Shown here in pieces: positions 31,437-44,253 of a stretch of 64,000 nt of DNA; position 1 is the first letter of the stretch, and each line of letters starts with the position of its first letter. The DNA comes from Rutpela maculata (lineage: Eukaryota > Arthropoda > Insecta > Coleoptera > Cerambycidae), in contig OW386286.2 in the NCBI GenBank assembly GCA_936432065.2, positions 116,027,519 to 116,091,518 on the forward strand, in the 5' to 3' direction. Under the pieces are notes generated by a model. It saw nothing but the letters and a program-made list of their open reading frames with translations, had not been told where the DNA came from and searched no databases. Both the position numbers and the translations under genes were made by a program.

Positions 31437-33110
31437 CACTATAAAAATAAAATTATATAAAAAAAATATTTTTAAGAAAAAGCTTTTATTTGAAAAAAGT
31501 ACTAAAAAGTAAAAATAATTTTTTTTAAATTCATACACATGGAAACCAAAAGCTTTGAGGGTGGTCATATAACGCTATTGCATAGTTACTTTGCTCAGTT
31601 GACCGCCCCCAAAGCTTTTTGGTTTCCATGTGTAAGAATTTAAAAAAAATTATTTTTACTTTTTAGTACTTTTTTCAAATAAAAGCTTTTTCTTAAAAAT
31701 ATTTTTTTTTATATAATTTTATTTTTTACCTTTTAGTCTACTTATTTTACAAACAGACAGACAAAACTCTTTCATTTGCTACCGCCATCCACCCCTTCCT
31801 TCTCCCGTCTTCTCACCCCGCTATCACTACTTCCCACTTCTTCCCACCCTATTCCCACCTCTTACCACCCTATTCCCACATCTTCCCACCCCTTTCCACC
31901 TCTTCCCGCCCCTTCCCACCTCTTCCCACCCCTTCCCTACCTCGTCCCATCCCTTCTCCACCTCTTCCCACCCCTTCCCCATCTCTCCTCACCCATTCCC
32001 CACCTCTTCCCACCCCTTTCCCACCTCTTCCCCACTTCTTCCCACCTCTTTCCACCTCTTCCCACCCCTCCCCACCTCTTCCCACCCCTCCCCACCTCTT
32101 CCCACCCCCTCCCCACCTCTTCCCCACCTCTCCGCACCTCTTCCCACCCCTTTACCACCATTCCCACCCTTCCCACCCCATCTCCACCTCTCCCACGTCC
32201 GCCATATTGAATTTAGAATGACGTCACACACTTTATCGTATTTTAATCGTCAAACCCTTTCATTTTACATCCATATCAACAGGGTTGTGACTAAAAAGCA
32301 GATCCGCCATCTTTGGACGTCTGCCATATTGGATTTACAATGACGTCACATTGTTTATCATATTTTACTCGTCAAACCCTTTCATTTGATACCCATATCA
32401 GGGGGGTTGTAACTAAGAAGCCGATTCGCCATCTTGGAACGTCCGCCATATTGAATTTACAATGACGTCACATTGTTTATCGTACTATACTCGTCAAACC
32501 TTTTCATTTGACACCCATATCAACGGGGTTGTGACTAAAAAGCAGATCCGCCATCTTGGGACATCCGCCATATTGGATTTACAATGACGTCACATTGTTT
32601 ATCCTATTTTACTCGTCAAACCCTTTCATTTGATACCCATATCAGGGGGGTTGCAACTAAAAAGCCGATCCGCCATCTTGGGACGTCCGCCATATTGGAT
32701 CTAGAATAACGTCACATTATTTATCGTATTTTGCTCGTCAAACCCTTTCATTTGATACACATATCAGGGGGGATGTAACTAAAAAGCCGATCCGCCATCT
32801 TGGGACGTCCGCCATATTAGATTTAGAATGACGTCACATTATTTATCGTACTTTACTCGTCAAACCCTTTCATTTGATACCCATATCAGGGGGGTTGTGA
32901 CTAAAAAGCCTATCCGCCATTTTGGGACGTCCGCCATATTAGATTTAGACCGATAATGGCTACACTATGTTGCATTGTCACCGGACTTATACACGTGTGC
33001 CAAATTTCAAAGCTCTAGCTTAATTAGAACTAGTCGAAATTCAGCTTGCAAGACTTGACCTAAACCAACAAACAAACATACAAACATTGCAAGTTAAATA
33101 AAAGCTTTTA
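31437..33110 (-). mobile_element. Composite repeat, copy B (inverted relative to copy A)
   Basis: Hairpin at 31440-31735, homopyrimidine tract at 31780-32200, then about six ~121-bp units (CCGCCATATTG words at ~32199, 32322, 32445, 32566, 32687, 32807 and 32931). It finishes with the head and GCAAGTTAAATAAAAGCTT at ~33105. Each unit has TGACGTCACATT, CGTCAAACCCTTTCATTTGA and AAAAGCCGATCCGCCATCTT. It has 3-4 more units than copy A, so unit number varies. Frames across the tract are artefacts. Confidence 0.75.
31776..32200 (+). repeat. ~420-nt homopyrimidine tract
   Basis: Nearly pure C/T broken only by single A bases (CCCACCTCTTCC-like words). The mirror-like purine/pyrimidine asymmetry is the kind that can adopt triplex (H-DNA) structure; that is inference. 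Its counterpart is the purine tract at 6466-6835. Confidence 0.85.
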
Positions 33111-33111
33111 A

Positions 33112-34868
33112 AAAAAGTGACATAATCTCCCGAACAAGTTGCCAGATTGAAACCAATTGGAATCGATTAGTTACGTTTTAGGGAACAAAAAACCTAAATA
33201 ACATTTTTTTGTCCGAGTGGCAGGTAATTTGTTACTACCAATGAAATTGCAGAGTAAGAAAAATGTAAAAAATCCATTTGAAAACACATTTTATAAGTTA
33301 ATTGGGCAAAAATAAACACTTTTGTCTCTTGTAATGTTTTCGAAAAATGCACTGTTTTTGAGTTATAGGCGATTTAAGGTCCGAAAATGGCCAAAAATCG
33401 ACAACTTCAAAAATTTTTATCTCGGCTTCTACTGAACTTTTTTTAATGTTTTGGGTCGTAAAATAATCGTTAATACTTATACTTAAACATACTATTTTTT
33501 GTAATAAAGCATCTTTTCATTTTCATTCCACTCGGATGCAGAACATAAAAAAAGTAAAAAAATTTTTTTATTTTATCAATTTTTTTCAAAATTTTTCAAT
33601 TAAGTCAGGCTAGAAAAAAAACAAAAAATAAAAGTGGGTAGACCGCGCGTTTCTGAACAAAAAATGTTTTAATAAAATGTATCGCTAAAGCCACGGTTTT
33701 CCCGGAAAAAAAGGAGCAAAGGATGGATGGAAAAATATACTTATATAAATTATCATGCCCGAACTCAATCGTTACAATAAACAATATAGAAAAAAATAAA
33801 AGCCCCTTCAAAAAAATTCTTTCTTCATTGAAAACTGTTAAAAAGAATGTACACTTTATGATTATTATGGTTTATTAAGTTGTAGTAACGTGGATTCAAA
33901 AAAGTACATCTCAAATCATTTTAATTTAATTGCTTGATGATTTTCTTGATAAATATATTGGAGGCTGTAACCGTGATAAGAAATTGCGGTTGTCAAGATC
34001 TTATCCGTATAACTACGAAAATATCTTTGATTGTTTTGAATATAAATTCTGGAACTTTTCCAATACATTACATTTACATTTCCAATATTTTCCCTCCAGA
34101 CTCACTATTTATCCTCTTAGTCACTAAGAAAAAATTTAAAAAAGTGTAATCAGAAAGAGAAAATAGCTTTATTTTACTTGTTAGAACTGCTAAGAATTTT
34201 TAGAGGTTCCGTAGTATGCATTTAACCGTGCGCTTGTCCGAGCAGAGTGACAACGTTATTTCACTATTTTTTTCCGGGAAAACCGTGGCTTTAGCGATAC
34301 ATTTTATTAGAACATTTTTTGTTCAGAAACATGTGGTCTACCCACTTTTGTTTTTTGTTTTTTTTCTAGCCTGACTTAATTTTAAAATTTTGAAAAAATT
34401 GATAAAATAAAAAAAAAATTTCACTTTTTTTATGGTCTGCATCCGAGTGGAATGAAAATGAAAAGTTGCTTTATTACAAAAACTAGTATGTTTAAGTATA
34501 AGTATTAACGATCATTTTACGACCCAAAACATTAAAAAAAGTCCAGTAGAAGCCGAGATAAGAATTTTTGAAGTTGTCGACTTTTGGCCATTTTCGGACC
34601 TAAAATCGCCTATAACTCAAAAACAGTGCATTTTTCGAAAACATTACAAGAGACAAAAAGTGTTTATTTTTGCCCAATTAACTTATAAAATGTGTTTTCA
34701 AACGAATTTTTTACATTTTTCTTACTCTGCAATTTCATTGGTAACAAATTACCTGCCACTCGGATAAAAAAATGTTATTTAGGTTTTTTGTTTCCTAAAA
34801 CGTAACTAATCGATTCCAATTGGTTTCAGTCTGGCAACTTTGTTCGGGAGGTTATGTCACTTTTTTAT
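33112..34868. mobile_element. 1.76-kb fold-back element
   Basis: 33112-33740 is matched in reverse complement by 34255-34868. Shared blocks include CCAATTGGAATCGATTAGTT, GGCAGGTAATTTGTTAC, GAAAACATTACAAGAGACAA and GCTAAAGCCACGGTTTTCCC. The ~500-bp AT-rich centre holds small frames of no recognised function. It directly abuts copy B of the composite repeat. No clear target duplication. Confidence 0.8.
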
Positions 34869-34894
34869 TCATCTTTTTAGGGGTGCACCGCTCG

Positions 34895-35536
34895 CCTATA
34901 ATATAATATTTGAAATCTTCTACCCCGAAAACCCATAATACGGTACCCCACATCGGTAGTGGGGGTAGTGGGGGTGGATAAAGTAAAAAAATATTTCGAG
35001 GTTTCTGGTTCTTGTACACACACTAAATCACAATTTTTTTTCATCCGCTTTAATAAATGGATGGGGGTGGTAATGGGGTGGCTAATGCCAAAATTTTTTT
35101 TGAGACCTTAGCTTCTCTTGTATATACTAAATACCAATTTTATGAACTCTTACCTGCTTGATTTACCTATTTACCACAAATTTACCCCAATTTACCCGCT
35201 TCTATGTAGCACTAGCTATGAATATTTAAAACATGTAATGATAATGAAATTTGATAAGGGTAAAATGGTACCAGTCCTTCGACGAAACAAGGTGAAAATA
35301 TAATCTAGTTCTAGATCTCGTTAAAGTACATATGTGTACCAAATTTCGTCAATATCTCAAACGGATCCAGAGTAAACGTGCGCACAAAAAAAGTTACAGA
35401 CCGACAGACAGACAGAAATTTTTTTTCGCTCAAACTTAAAATCTCGACGTTTCATGACATTCTAAGCCTATTTGAACAATAAAAATGTTTACAAATTTCT
35501 TTGTCGTTACTATACTTCCACTGGATGTGGAAGTAA
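34895..35536 (+). repeat. ~650-bp repeat family, copy 2
   Basis: Matches 37560-38168 over ATATTTGAAATCTTCTACCC, CCCCACATCGGTAG, GGTTTCTGGTTC, the CGTGCGCACAAAAAAAGTTA block, a CAGACAGACAGA tract and ATACTTCCACTGGATGTGGA. An 81-bp foreign insert interrupts it at 35199-35279. Non-coding in all copies. Confidence 0.8.
35199..35279 (+). repeat. 81-bp insert identical to 36078-36158
   Basis: Every base of 35199-35279 equals 36078-36158, starting CTTCTATGTAGCACTAGC and ending GTACCAGTCCTT. The other copies of the host repeat lack it at this point. The source region outside those 81 bases is unrelated. Confidence 0.9.
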
Positions 35537-37399
35537 AATTACGTTTTACCAAAAAGGCACACACAAGTTTGCTAATGGCAGCTCTGGATTATGAGAAGCA
35601 AGGTCGTGATTCGAATTTGAAATAGTTATAACGGTTCTTAATTATTAATATACATTTTATATATATATTTTTTGAGTACATAAAAGTATTAAAATAGAAT
35701 GTTGTTCAGGGCGCCACCTTAGCTTGAGATATAGAGATAAAATATATTCAACGTAACCTTAGAATATTATGAAAGCTATGGAAAACAATACTTACCATTA
35801 TCGTTGTAAACTAAAATCTGCTCACCGTTATGTTATCTGCTGAAATATCATCGTAGAAGAAAATAAAACACATTTTAATGAGTTTGACAGCTTTACTAGG
35901 AGGTTAAACCTCGAAAACATGATTACGTGACTGACTGAATCAGATTAGTCTGAATTAAAATATGAAAAGTTTACCTGATTTTTGTCGTTAGGTATATGAA
36001 CAAAATATAAATCATTTACATCAAATCATCAAAGATAATACCTCTTTTTAAAGATAGTTTCAATGACAGAAAATTCACTTCTATGTAGCACTAGCTATGA
36101 ATATTTAAAACATGTAATGATAATGAAATTTGATAAGGGTAAAATGGTACCAGTCCTTACACTTTGGATAAGAAATATAATTTAAGTCGTTAATATATTA
36201 GAATAAATTTAGATTTAATAAACATTACAACTTATACCTGGTCATGTTCTTAAAATTCCAAACGGTTATAGCAATTTACTTGAAAACCTTATAAGAGCTA
36301 TCTTGGAAGGATGGACCCAGTTCCGTGACCCAGGTAGTCTTAACGTCACCAACAAAAAAAATATATCCAACCTTCTACCTCATTTTAATTCCTGATTCTC
36401 CATTTCCATGGAATTCCAACGAGTTAATATCTATTCTCCATTTTTTTTTTGTGGAAGAATAAAAAGGGCAAAAATGATGTATCTATTATCAGAGTAGTTC
36501 GAAAACGAAGTATAAAGAAACTTCTTGCGTGGACCTTCTCGTTATTCACTCATCCATAGCTACAGAAATTCCAACTGGTTAATATTTAATCCATTATGCA
36601 GAATAATCAAAAGGAAAATTGGCCTCGTGATAGAGGAAAACTTAAAGATACGAAATAACCCTTAGAAAATTATTTAAAAAATATAAAATGAAGAGTAACT
36701 TACCAAGGAACTAGGTGCCGCGACTCAGTTTCTTAAAATAAGCGTAGTTTATGTATAATAAAGCAATAATTATGCAGTTAACACAAAGACATGTTGCCAC
36801 CTCCGGCTTTTAGGTTTGAAAGGAAAGTTAAAATGGCTTGGCGTTACAGCATAGATAGAGAGACAGCAAAGAAACTCTCGTGAGTTCCTTTGTGTTGGCG
36901 TGACTAAAATCATTCACCTTGAAGTCGCCATTTCGGGTTAAAAGGCAGAGTTGGATTCCAAACAATTTAAATGTTTCCGACAGGACCGTATTATCCAATT
37001 CAAATTAAACAGTCTGTGTGCTTGAAAATGTAGACTAGAAACTACGAAACTGTACTTAGTCATAAACAGAAAAAATATTGTGATATTTAACAAGAAACAT
37101 TTTTGTTCGTTACCTGTTATAATGGAATACCACAAAGTAACAGACAACTCTATTGATTTCTTTAAATACACAATAATTTTAGATAGCTAAAAAATTCATA
37201 TGTAATTTTTTTTCTAACTTGTAAAAATAGGAAGTAAAAGCATATGAAATAGAATTTTCTTTTATAAATTCACATTGATATAATTTTTTTTCAGTATTTT
37301 TTTCAAATAAAAATAGCTCAAAAAAATAGAACAATAGTTTCTTCATAGCTTCATTTGGGGTTTTTTTATAACAGAAGGGCCTTCGTTACTTGAGTTAAG
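35537..37399. other. Unassigned stretch, includes source of the 81-bp duplicate
   Basis: AT-rich with no gene or element I can name. 36078-36158 is the second copy of the 81-bp sequence. Confidence 0.45.
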
Positions 37400-38168
37400 T
37401 GATGATAATTATACTATTTCTCCGTGTGTATATTTTCGATTACCCGCATACCAAGTTTAAGAACCGCTGCCCAAGGAATCACTACTTCCACCTCCAGATT
37501 CTCTATCCTAGTCACTCACAACGAAATAACTTTGTATGTGAAAATAATTTTTTATGGAACTTTAATAACATAATATTTGAAATCTTCTACCCCAAAAACC
37601 CATAAAACGATACCCCACATCGGTAGTAGTGTGGGGGTGGTGATAGGGGGGTGGTAGTGTGGGGTGGATGTAGTAAAAAAATATTTTGAGGTTTCTGGTT
37701 CCTGTACATACACTAAATCACAATTTTTTTTCATCCTCTTTAATCAGGGGGTGGGGGTGGTAATGGGGGTGGCTAATGCCAATTTTTTTTTTGAGACCTT
37801 AGCTTCTCTTGTATATACTAAATACCAATTTCGTGGACTCTTACCTGCTTGATTTACCCATTTACCCCAAATTTACCCCAATTTACACCCCAACCCTTCG
37901 ACGGAACCAGATGGAAATATAATCTAGTTCTAGATCTCGTTAAAGTACATATGTGTACCAAATTTCAAGTCAATATCTTAAACGGTTCCAGAGTAAACGT
38001 GCGCACAAAAAAAAGTTACAGACAGACCGACAGACAGACAGAAATTTTTTTTTTCGCTCAAACTTAAAATCTCGACGTTTCATGACATTTTAAGCCTATT
38101 AGGACAATAAAAATTTTAAAAAATTTGTTTGTCTTTACTATACTTCCACTGGACGTGGAAGTAAAATG
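37400..38168 (+). repeat. ~650-bp repeat family, copy 3 (fullest)
   Basis: Runs from CCGCTGCCCAAGGAATCACT at ~37464 through TCTACCCCAAAAACCCATAA, GGGGGTGGTAATGGGGGTGG, ACTCTTACCTGCTTGATTTA and TAAACGGTTCCAGAGTAAAC to ACTTCCACTGGACGTGGAAG. The ends resemble each other in inverted form (CTTCCACCTCC and GGACGTGGAAG). Confidence 0.75.
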
Positions 38169-39538
38169 AAGGGAATGCCAGAGTTGAGTTGAATATTTTT
38201 GTAGAAATCTCGAGCCATCCGATTTATGTACTGACTTTTAGCTGTTTTTTAAATCATAATATGTTCAGAGCTTTTATATTTTCTTCTCCATATGTATATT
38301 TTCGTTTACCTGCATCTCCAATATTGTCATTGCATACGCTGTGTTTGGCGTGTTTCTATGTTGGTAAATAATAATAATTAAAAGTTGAGGCTTAAAAAAT
38401 GATTTGTATAAATAAAATTATTTATATTTTATTTATATGTATATGAACGTAAAAAAACATCAATGAATACCTCTATAAAACATAAAAATCAAAGAATTTT
38501 TTCTGCCTGTCGGCCAGCGGCAGCAGCATAATGTATAATACCGTGTGTGTAGTCGCGGGCTAGGCATGGGGAGAAGAATTACAACATCGGGCGTGCCAGC
38601 TGGCTGAAATGAAATAACAGCTGGAATGCTCCATCGACGGACGAATTTACGGCTGACGGTGTTGTCAAATCTCTCGCGCTACGTGAATGTACATGCCTAA
38701 TGGGAAATTACACGCACGGTATAACGTCTATGAAATAATAGTTGCAAACTGCGCGCTGCGGTATACCAATGTCAGTACTTCTCAGCGATCTGTTATTTTT
38801 AAACATTTACTTTAAACTGTTATTTCAAAATAGCAGTAGCAGTTTAAACCTGTTATTAAAAACTAACAGCTTTTACTCATCCCTACTAAACGGAGTAAAA
38901 AGGAAATAAACTAAATTACATAGAACAGAATAGAATGGAATTTATGTAATAATTTATAATTAAGCAATTTTATGTAAATAAAACAAAACGCATGGAAATT
39001 TTTCTACCTGCGATAATTCCTTATTTACAGGTAAAGAGTACCCATATTTTATTGCTTTGGCAATATATGCATTTAAATTCGTTCAACCAGCATGAAGCCA
39101 CATTGTACACTTCCTGTGCACATAAGTATTAAAAAAGATACACACGTATGCACTCACATTCTTTTTTGTAGAAAATTTAATTCTCTATACAAGTATCTGT
39201 TACTAAAAAGTTTCAGTTAATTTTACCTACCTATTATTCAGTAGGGAACCTAGAAAATACTTTTTGCACAAATAACGTTTGTTCTGGCAATATTTTGCAG
39301 CACAAACAGAGCCCATACTTGAAAATAATAGAGAAATATTAAACAATAAATAACACAATAACACTAAGTACGTCTATGAACTAAATAGATTGTACCCAAA
39401 TTGTACCTACGTCGCCCGCACTGTTTTCCAAGGTTTTAACCCCAAATGGTTTGTGCGCGACGATCTGCGCAAACCATTCCCGCCATTCAAGTTTCCCTGC
39501 TGTCTCTCTTTCTCTGCTGTGTTGGCGTTCCCACATGA
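38169..39538. other. Unassigned stretch
   Basis: A GC-richer island at 38500-38780 (GTCGGCCAGCGGCAGCAGC) ends in CTGTTATTT/AACAG-rich text. It might be a worn element; no termini found. No coding signal. Confidence 0.35.
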
Positions 39539-40536
39539 TCCCAGGTAGCAAGGTGACGTCATTATGACGTCTTTTAAAGGTGATTTTTCGTCGCCGACGT
39601 CATTGTCCCAATAAATGACGTACCAGAGACGTGATATTTATAACGTACTTCTGACGTCATCATGAAGACGTCAAATACACGTTTCTTTTAGGTCATTATT
39701 TTGACGTCATTAATAAATGACGTACCAGAGACGTGATATTTAGTACGTACTTCTGACGTCATCATGAAGACGTCAAATACACGTTTCTTTTAGGTCATTA
39801 TTTTGACGTCATTAAAATGACGTGAAATAAATCATTATAAAATAAAAATAAATAGAAGTATTTAGTGACTAGTTCAATTTTTGCCACATAGTAATAATAA
39901 TTTTGTTTTACTATACAGCTTTTAAACATATCGAAATAAAGATGTTCAATGGTTCAGTGAGTTAGGTTGCAACTAGTTCTAAGTTTTATATTCATTAGTT
40001 TTAGGCCTTTGTGGGCAGCATTATTTTCAAACATATTATTAATTTTAAATCCACGCTAGGTGGGTAGGAATTTTAATTGTTCCTTTTTTTGTCATTGTTG
40101 CCAAGCCGAGCCGAACCTACCCCGCTCAGCCCTACAATCACCACGGCGCTGCGCACCGTGGTTGTCTGGCTGGCTCCGAGGCAGGTTTCGGGGAGGCGCT
40201 ATGTATATATGAACATTAATAAATTTTATTTGCTTGCTTGCTTGCTTGCTTGTTAGGTTGCGAGGCAAAAGGTCCGCGGTTCGATCCCTGCACATTCCAG
40301 TTTTTTTTTCGTCAATTATTAATAATTGTGGAAAAATATTATAATGAGAGGTTTCCATCCCTCATCGCAAAATACCCCGATTACCAATACGTCATATTGG
40401 CGTCATGTATATGACGTCATTGGGCTGTGACATTGTGCCGTCTTTTTCACGTCATTTTTACGTCATGCTGAAGGTGAAATTGACGTAATTAATGCCGAAA
40501 AAACGACGTCATAATGACGGCACCTTGCTGCCTGGG
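39539..40536. mobile_element. Inverted-repeat element packed with TGACGTCA-type words
   Basis: The left end TCCCAGGTAGCAAGGTGACG and the right end (rc) TCCCAGGCAGCAAGGTGCCG are inverted, with CATTATGACGTC following in both. The left half contains a 102-bp unit (from 39611, repeated from 39713) with GACGTACCAGAGACGTGATA and CTGACGTCATCATGAAGACG. About a dozen GACGTC words occur in total. The middle has gained an unrelated repeat with a tRNA-like B-box (40095-40312). No ORF. Confidence 0.75.
40095..40312 (+). repeat. SINE-like insertion with B-box, related to 23985-24170
   Basis: Shares the CCACGGCG...CACCGTGGTTGTCTGG block with 23985, has a (TTGC)n tract at 40230-40256, then GGTCCGCGGTTCGATCCCTG (B-box) and a T run. 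Confidence 0.55.
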
Positions 40537-41089
40537 ATTCTTCTTGACAAACCTGGCCAATTAGCAAATGACAACAATCGCTTTCAAATCTCCAAATTTC
40601 GATTAGTTATAACATCCTTTAACTAGCCAAACAAATTAAGCAAGAGGAAGAAGAGTTGGAATACATTTTTAGGTTACCTTATTTTCTTTAATTAATTCCA
40701 TCAATTTTTCCTTTGATGTTCCTTTGATTAATCTCTTCTTTATTAATAAATGTCTTTAAATTTGAATTCTATTTAATTTATAATATATAAAACTTTAGCT
40801 TATAAAATTGAATTGATGAAGAGTTGAATGCTTCGACTCTGATGGTTATGCAACTAGCTCTACTCCAGAATATTCTCGGTTTTCTATCTACTTTTCACTT
40901 AAATTACATTAAAATCAGAAGGTCATCGAAGATCTAAGAATAGACAGCTTCTGGGGTAGGCAAGACTCGTTCACAGCAACAGTAAACCTGAAGAACGGGA
41001 CAATAGCAATACACCAAATGGACGGAGAGCCTATGATATTCCACCCCAACAATTAACCAGAACACATCAGTCGAAATTGTGTATAGAAA
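40537..41089. other. Unassigned spacer
   Basis: No gene recognised. From ~40930 the base composition shifts towards that of the non-LTR element that follows, so its 5' part may begin here. Confidence 0.35.
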
Positions 41090-41871
41090 GTAAGGACGAC
41101 AAGGCACTGCGACAGCGTAATCACTGCACAAGAAGGAAACGATCCATAATAATTAAAAGAAATAAGTCCCCACGGAGGACAATAATGCCGCACCCAGAAT
41201 GGGAGGAAGTGAGGAATGTTAATGAAAAGGGAGAAGTGACTGTGAGTTCAGAAAGAAAAAAACAAATACAAACAGTTAAAGAAGATGAAAGCCACAGATA
41301 AACAACTTCAGATGCTGAGCATAAACGAAAAACTAACAGAAGCACTGAGAGAAAGGCTGACAGAAGACACGATGAGGAAAAATCCATGATATTTTCGAAA
41401 ACATGGAAAACTTTCCAAAAGGACAACGATTAAATCAAACCTTCATGCATCTGAAGAAATACAATAGAAATAATAATACACACACAAGAAGACATATACC
41501 ACTGCAACATTGGAACTAGAGGAAGAAGGGTAAACAAAGAATGAACGAAATTAATACAAGAAACGGGACCACTGAAAATTGGATAAGCCACCATCAAAGG
41601 ACTAACTGCTGGTTAGAGCAAGAAAAAATACTGCAACTGCAATAGACAAAATAAACAATGAATTAATGCACTATAGGCCGGAACGCCTGAAGAAGCAAAC
41701 CTTAGATATTGTCACCTATTCTCCAGTCGAGAGAGCTCATTTCAGGAGAAAGGAAAAAGAAGGAAGATGAAAAGAGATAAAACATTCACATCCTCTGCTC
41801 CCTGATTCGAGAATAGGGACCCTGAGCATGGATGGATGTCACACCTCTACCTACGGAACGGAACGCAACCA

Positions 41872-41892
41872 TACACACACACACACACACCT
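41872..41892 (+). repeat. AC dinucleotide microsatellite
   Basis: A short ACACACACACACACACAC tract inside the degenerate retrotransposon. Confidence 0.9.
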
Positions 41893-42296
41893 ACCTAAGG
41901 TCAACTCACCACAGAGTATAGACGATTATGGAAGAATAACATTCTGCAACGTAGGATACAAATATTATGCAGATTTATACTCAAAATAATTAGAAAAACA
42001 TATCTAAAAACCACTAGACTGTCAGACAGCATTCATTAAAAGAACGGACGACCATATGTACACCACTAGAAGAATCTTGAAAGAAAAATGGAGAAAAGGG
42101 ACAAAACTCCTCATAGCCGAGTTAAATCTTCAAAAGGCATTCGATACTATCAGCCACGAAGCAAAGGAGTACCGCACTCTCTAATAAACAGCATAATATA
42201 TATAACCTGCCTTCACGAAAACACTGCCATTCAATGGACTGAAATTAAACAGAAAAATGTAGGTGCCAAGCCAGGAATGGATATGGAGGAGGTATA

Positions 42297-44110
42297 GGGG
42301 GGTCCCCCAGTTTCGGCAAATCAGTCTCATTCGGCACTTTGGGCATTTGGCAATTAAGAAAACTCAAAACAATGAAAACTCAATACCATATATAATTATT
42401 ACTTTTCGAGTAACCCCCATCTTGTATTTGACTTAAATCATCCTGGCTGGCAACAGCATGGCCAAATCTGCTTGTTCTAGCTTCTAGCCCTGAGCGCTGT
42501 ATGCGTATGAGTATATGTATATCTACAGTATCCTATCATAATTATTGGAGAGGTAAACTTTAAACAGATTTACATTTTTTTTGTTTGCCAAAAATTAAAT
42601 GACTCTAGTCGCGTCAATATAGAAAACTTTAAAATTGAGATGTTTTCAGGCAAAGGACCAATCGGAATAATTTTTTTGCAAATTGTTATTGAGGTCTAAA
42701 GAACATTGGTACAAAGAAAAAAAACAGGCCGCTGGGACTTTTCTATTAATAAACTAGCAATTTCAAGCACTAAACAAATTAACTAAATTTGTTAATTTGC
42801 TATCTCGGAAAGAATTTGAGAAAACTGACTGAATGTATACTTGGGTGTTTTCGATTGATTACGATTTTCAAGTGAAAATTGAAAAATTCAAGATTGGCGG
42901 CTATAAAGCATAAAAACGCGATATATTTTTTAATAAATTATATAATATTTTTTTAACGCAATTATTATTGTTTTAATTGAATACGTAATTTTTAAAATTG
43001 AAAATAATGGTCTTAAAATAGTAAATATATGGTATACAATTTAAATTTTGTTTACGAGCATTTTACATGGAAATTACAGAAGTAAAACGTGTTTTAATGT
43101 TGTAAGGAAAGAATTGTTAAAAAATTAAGTATAATTTTTTTTTTTCATTATTTATTTCTACACAATTATAAAAATTGTTTACTTAAAAAATATATAAAAA
43201 TATAAATTTAATTAAACACCATTCTTTAAAATATATTTTTTTCAATTTCATTTGAGTTGTTTATAAATGAAAATATTGCTCCTCTTCTTCATCTTCATTT
43301 CTTTCTTCTTCTTGAACATCGTCGATTTCATTGTCGTAAAATAATGTATTCAACATATTATTGAGATAAATCTCATCTCTTCATATTGAAAAGTTTGGTA
43401 CTAATATACAGGAGGTACCGCATGTAAGGGATCAAGAAAGCGCGCTGTATTTAAAATGTGTATGTCCTTTCAACAATAAAATTAATTCAGTAACGGGTAA
43501 TTAAATTATATCTATTTAAAATGATTTTACTAAAAAAATTTTGAGTGATTTACCCGAATATTTTAAAAAATGGTTACTTTATTTAAATATACTAAGATTA
43601 ACTCTCAATTGGTGAAGGAGAGTTACTCATAAATCGTATATTTAAGTGCAAAATGGGATTCTAGACACTTTTTCATTCTTGTAATTTTTCTCGAAAATGT
43701 AAAGCCAGAAAATCTCATTTTTATAATTCATAGCCGTCATTTTGGGCAGCCATCTTAAATTTTCCAATTTTAAAAATTGTAATCGACGACCTCAAAATCC
43801 CCCGAGTACGCATTTTCAGTCAGTTTTCTCAAATAGTTTCCGAGTTAGCAAATTAACAAATTTAATTAATTCGTTTAGTGCTTATGTTTGTTTATTAATA
43901 ACAAAATGTAAAAAGTCCCAGTGGCCTGTTTTTTTCTTTTAACCAATGTTCCTTAGACTTCAATAAACAATTTGCAAAAAAAAATTAGGCCGATTAATCC
44001 TTTGCCAGAAAACTCATCAGAATATCTTTAAGCGACTAATCATATATAAAGAAAATAAAGGAACAAATGAGAAGAACTCATTCGGCATTATAACAATTTC
44101 GCATCCCCCC
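42297..44110. mobile_element. 1.8-kb palindromic element inside the retrotransposon
   Basis: It is bounded by GGGGGG and CCCCCC, with ATA on both outer sides (a possible 3-bp duplication). CATTCGGCA words near both ends are inverted. The blocks at 42595-42900 and 43700-44010 mirror each other (AAACTGACTGAATG with CAGTCAGTTTTCTCAA; GGACCAATCGG with CCGATTAATCC). The AT-rich centre is non-coding. It separates the AFDT and GCPLS blocks of the RT. Confidence 0.75.
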
Positions 44111-44253
44111 ATAAAAACTGCTTAAAAACGGCTCTGAGTCAAGCAAGGATGCCCCCTATCCCACCGACTATTCATCATAGTTCCAGACCAGTGATACAAA
44201 GCACAATAAAGCAAACGCCAAATTTTAAAGAAAACAGAAATGTTGACAACACC

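Noticed and set aside
31776..32231. 144-codon plus frame and several minus frames
   Set aside because: Same reason: homopyrimidine tract of composite repeat B, no real protein features.
40092..40358. Minus ORF containing MCRDRTADLLPRN
   Set aside because: This is the familiar antisense translation of a tRNA-like B-box repeat, not a gene.
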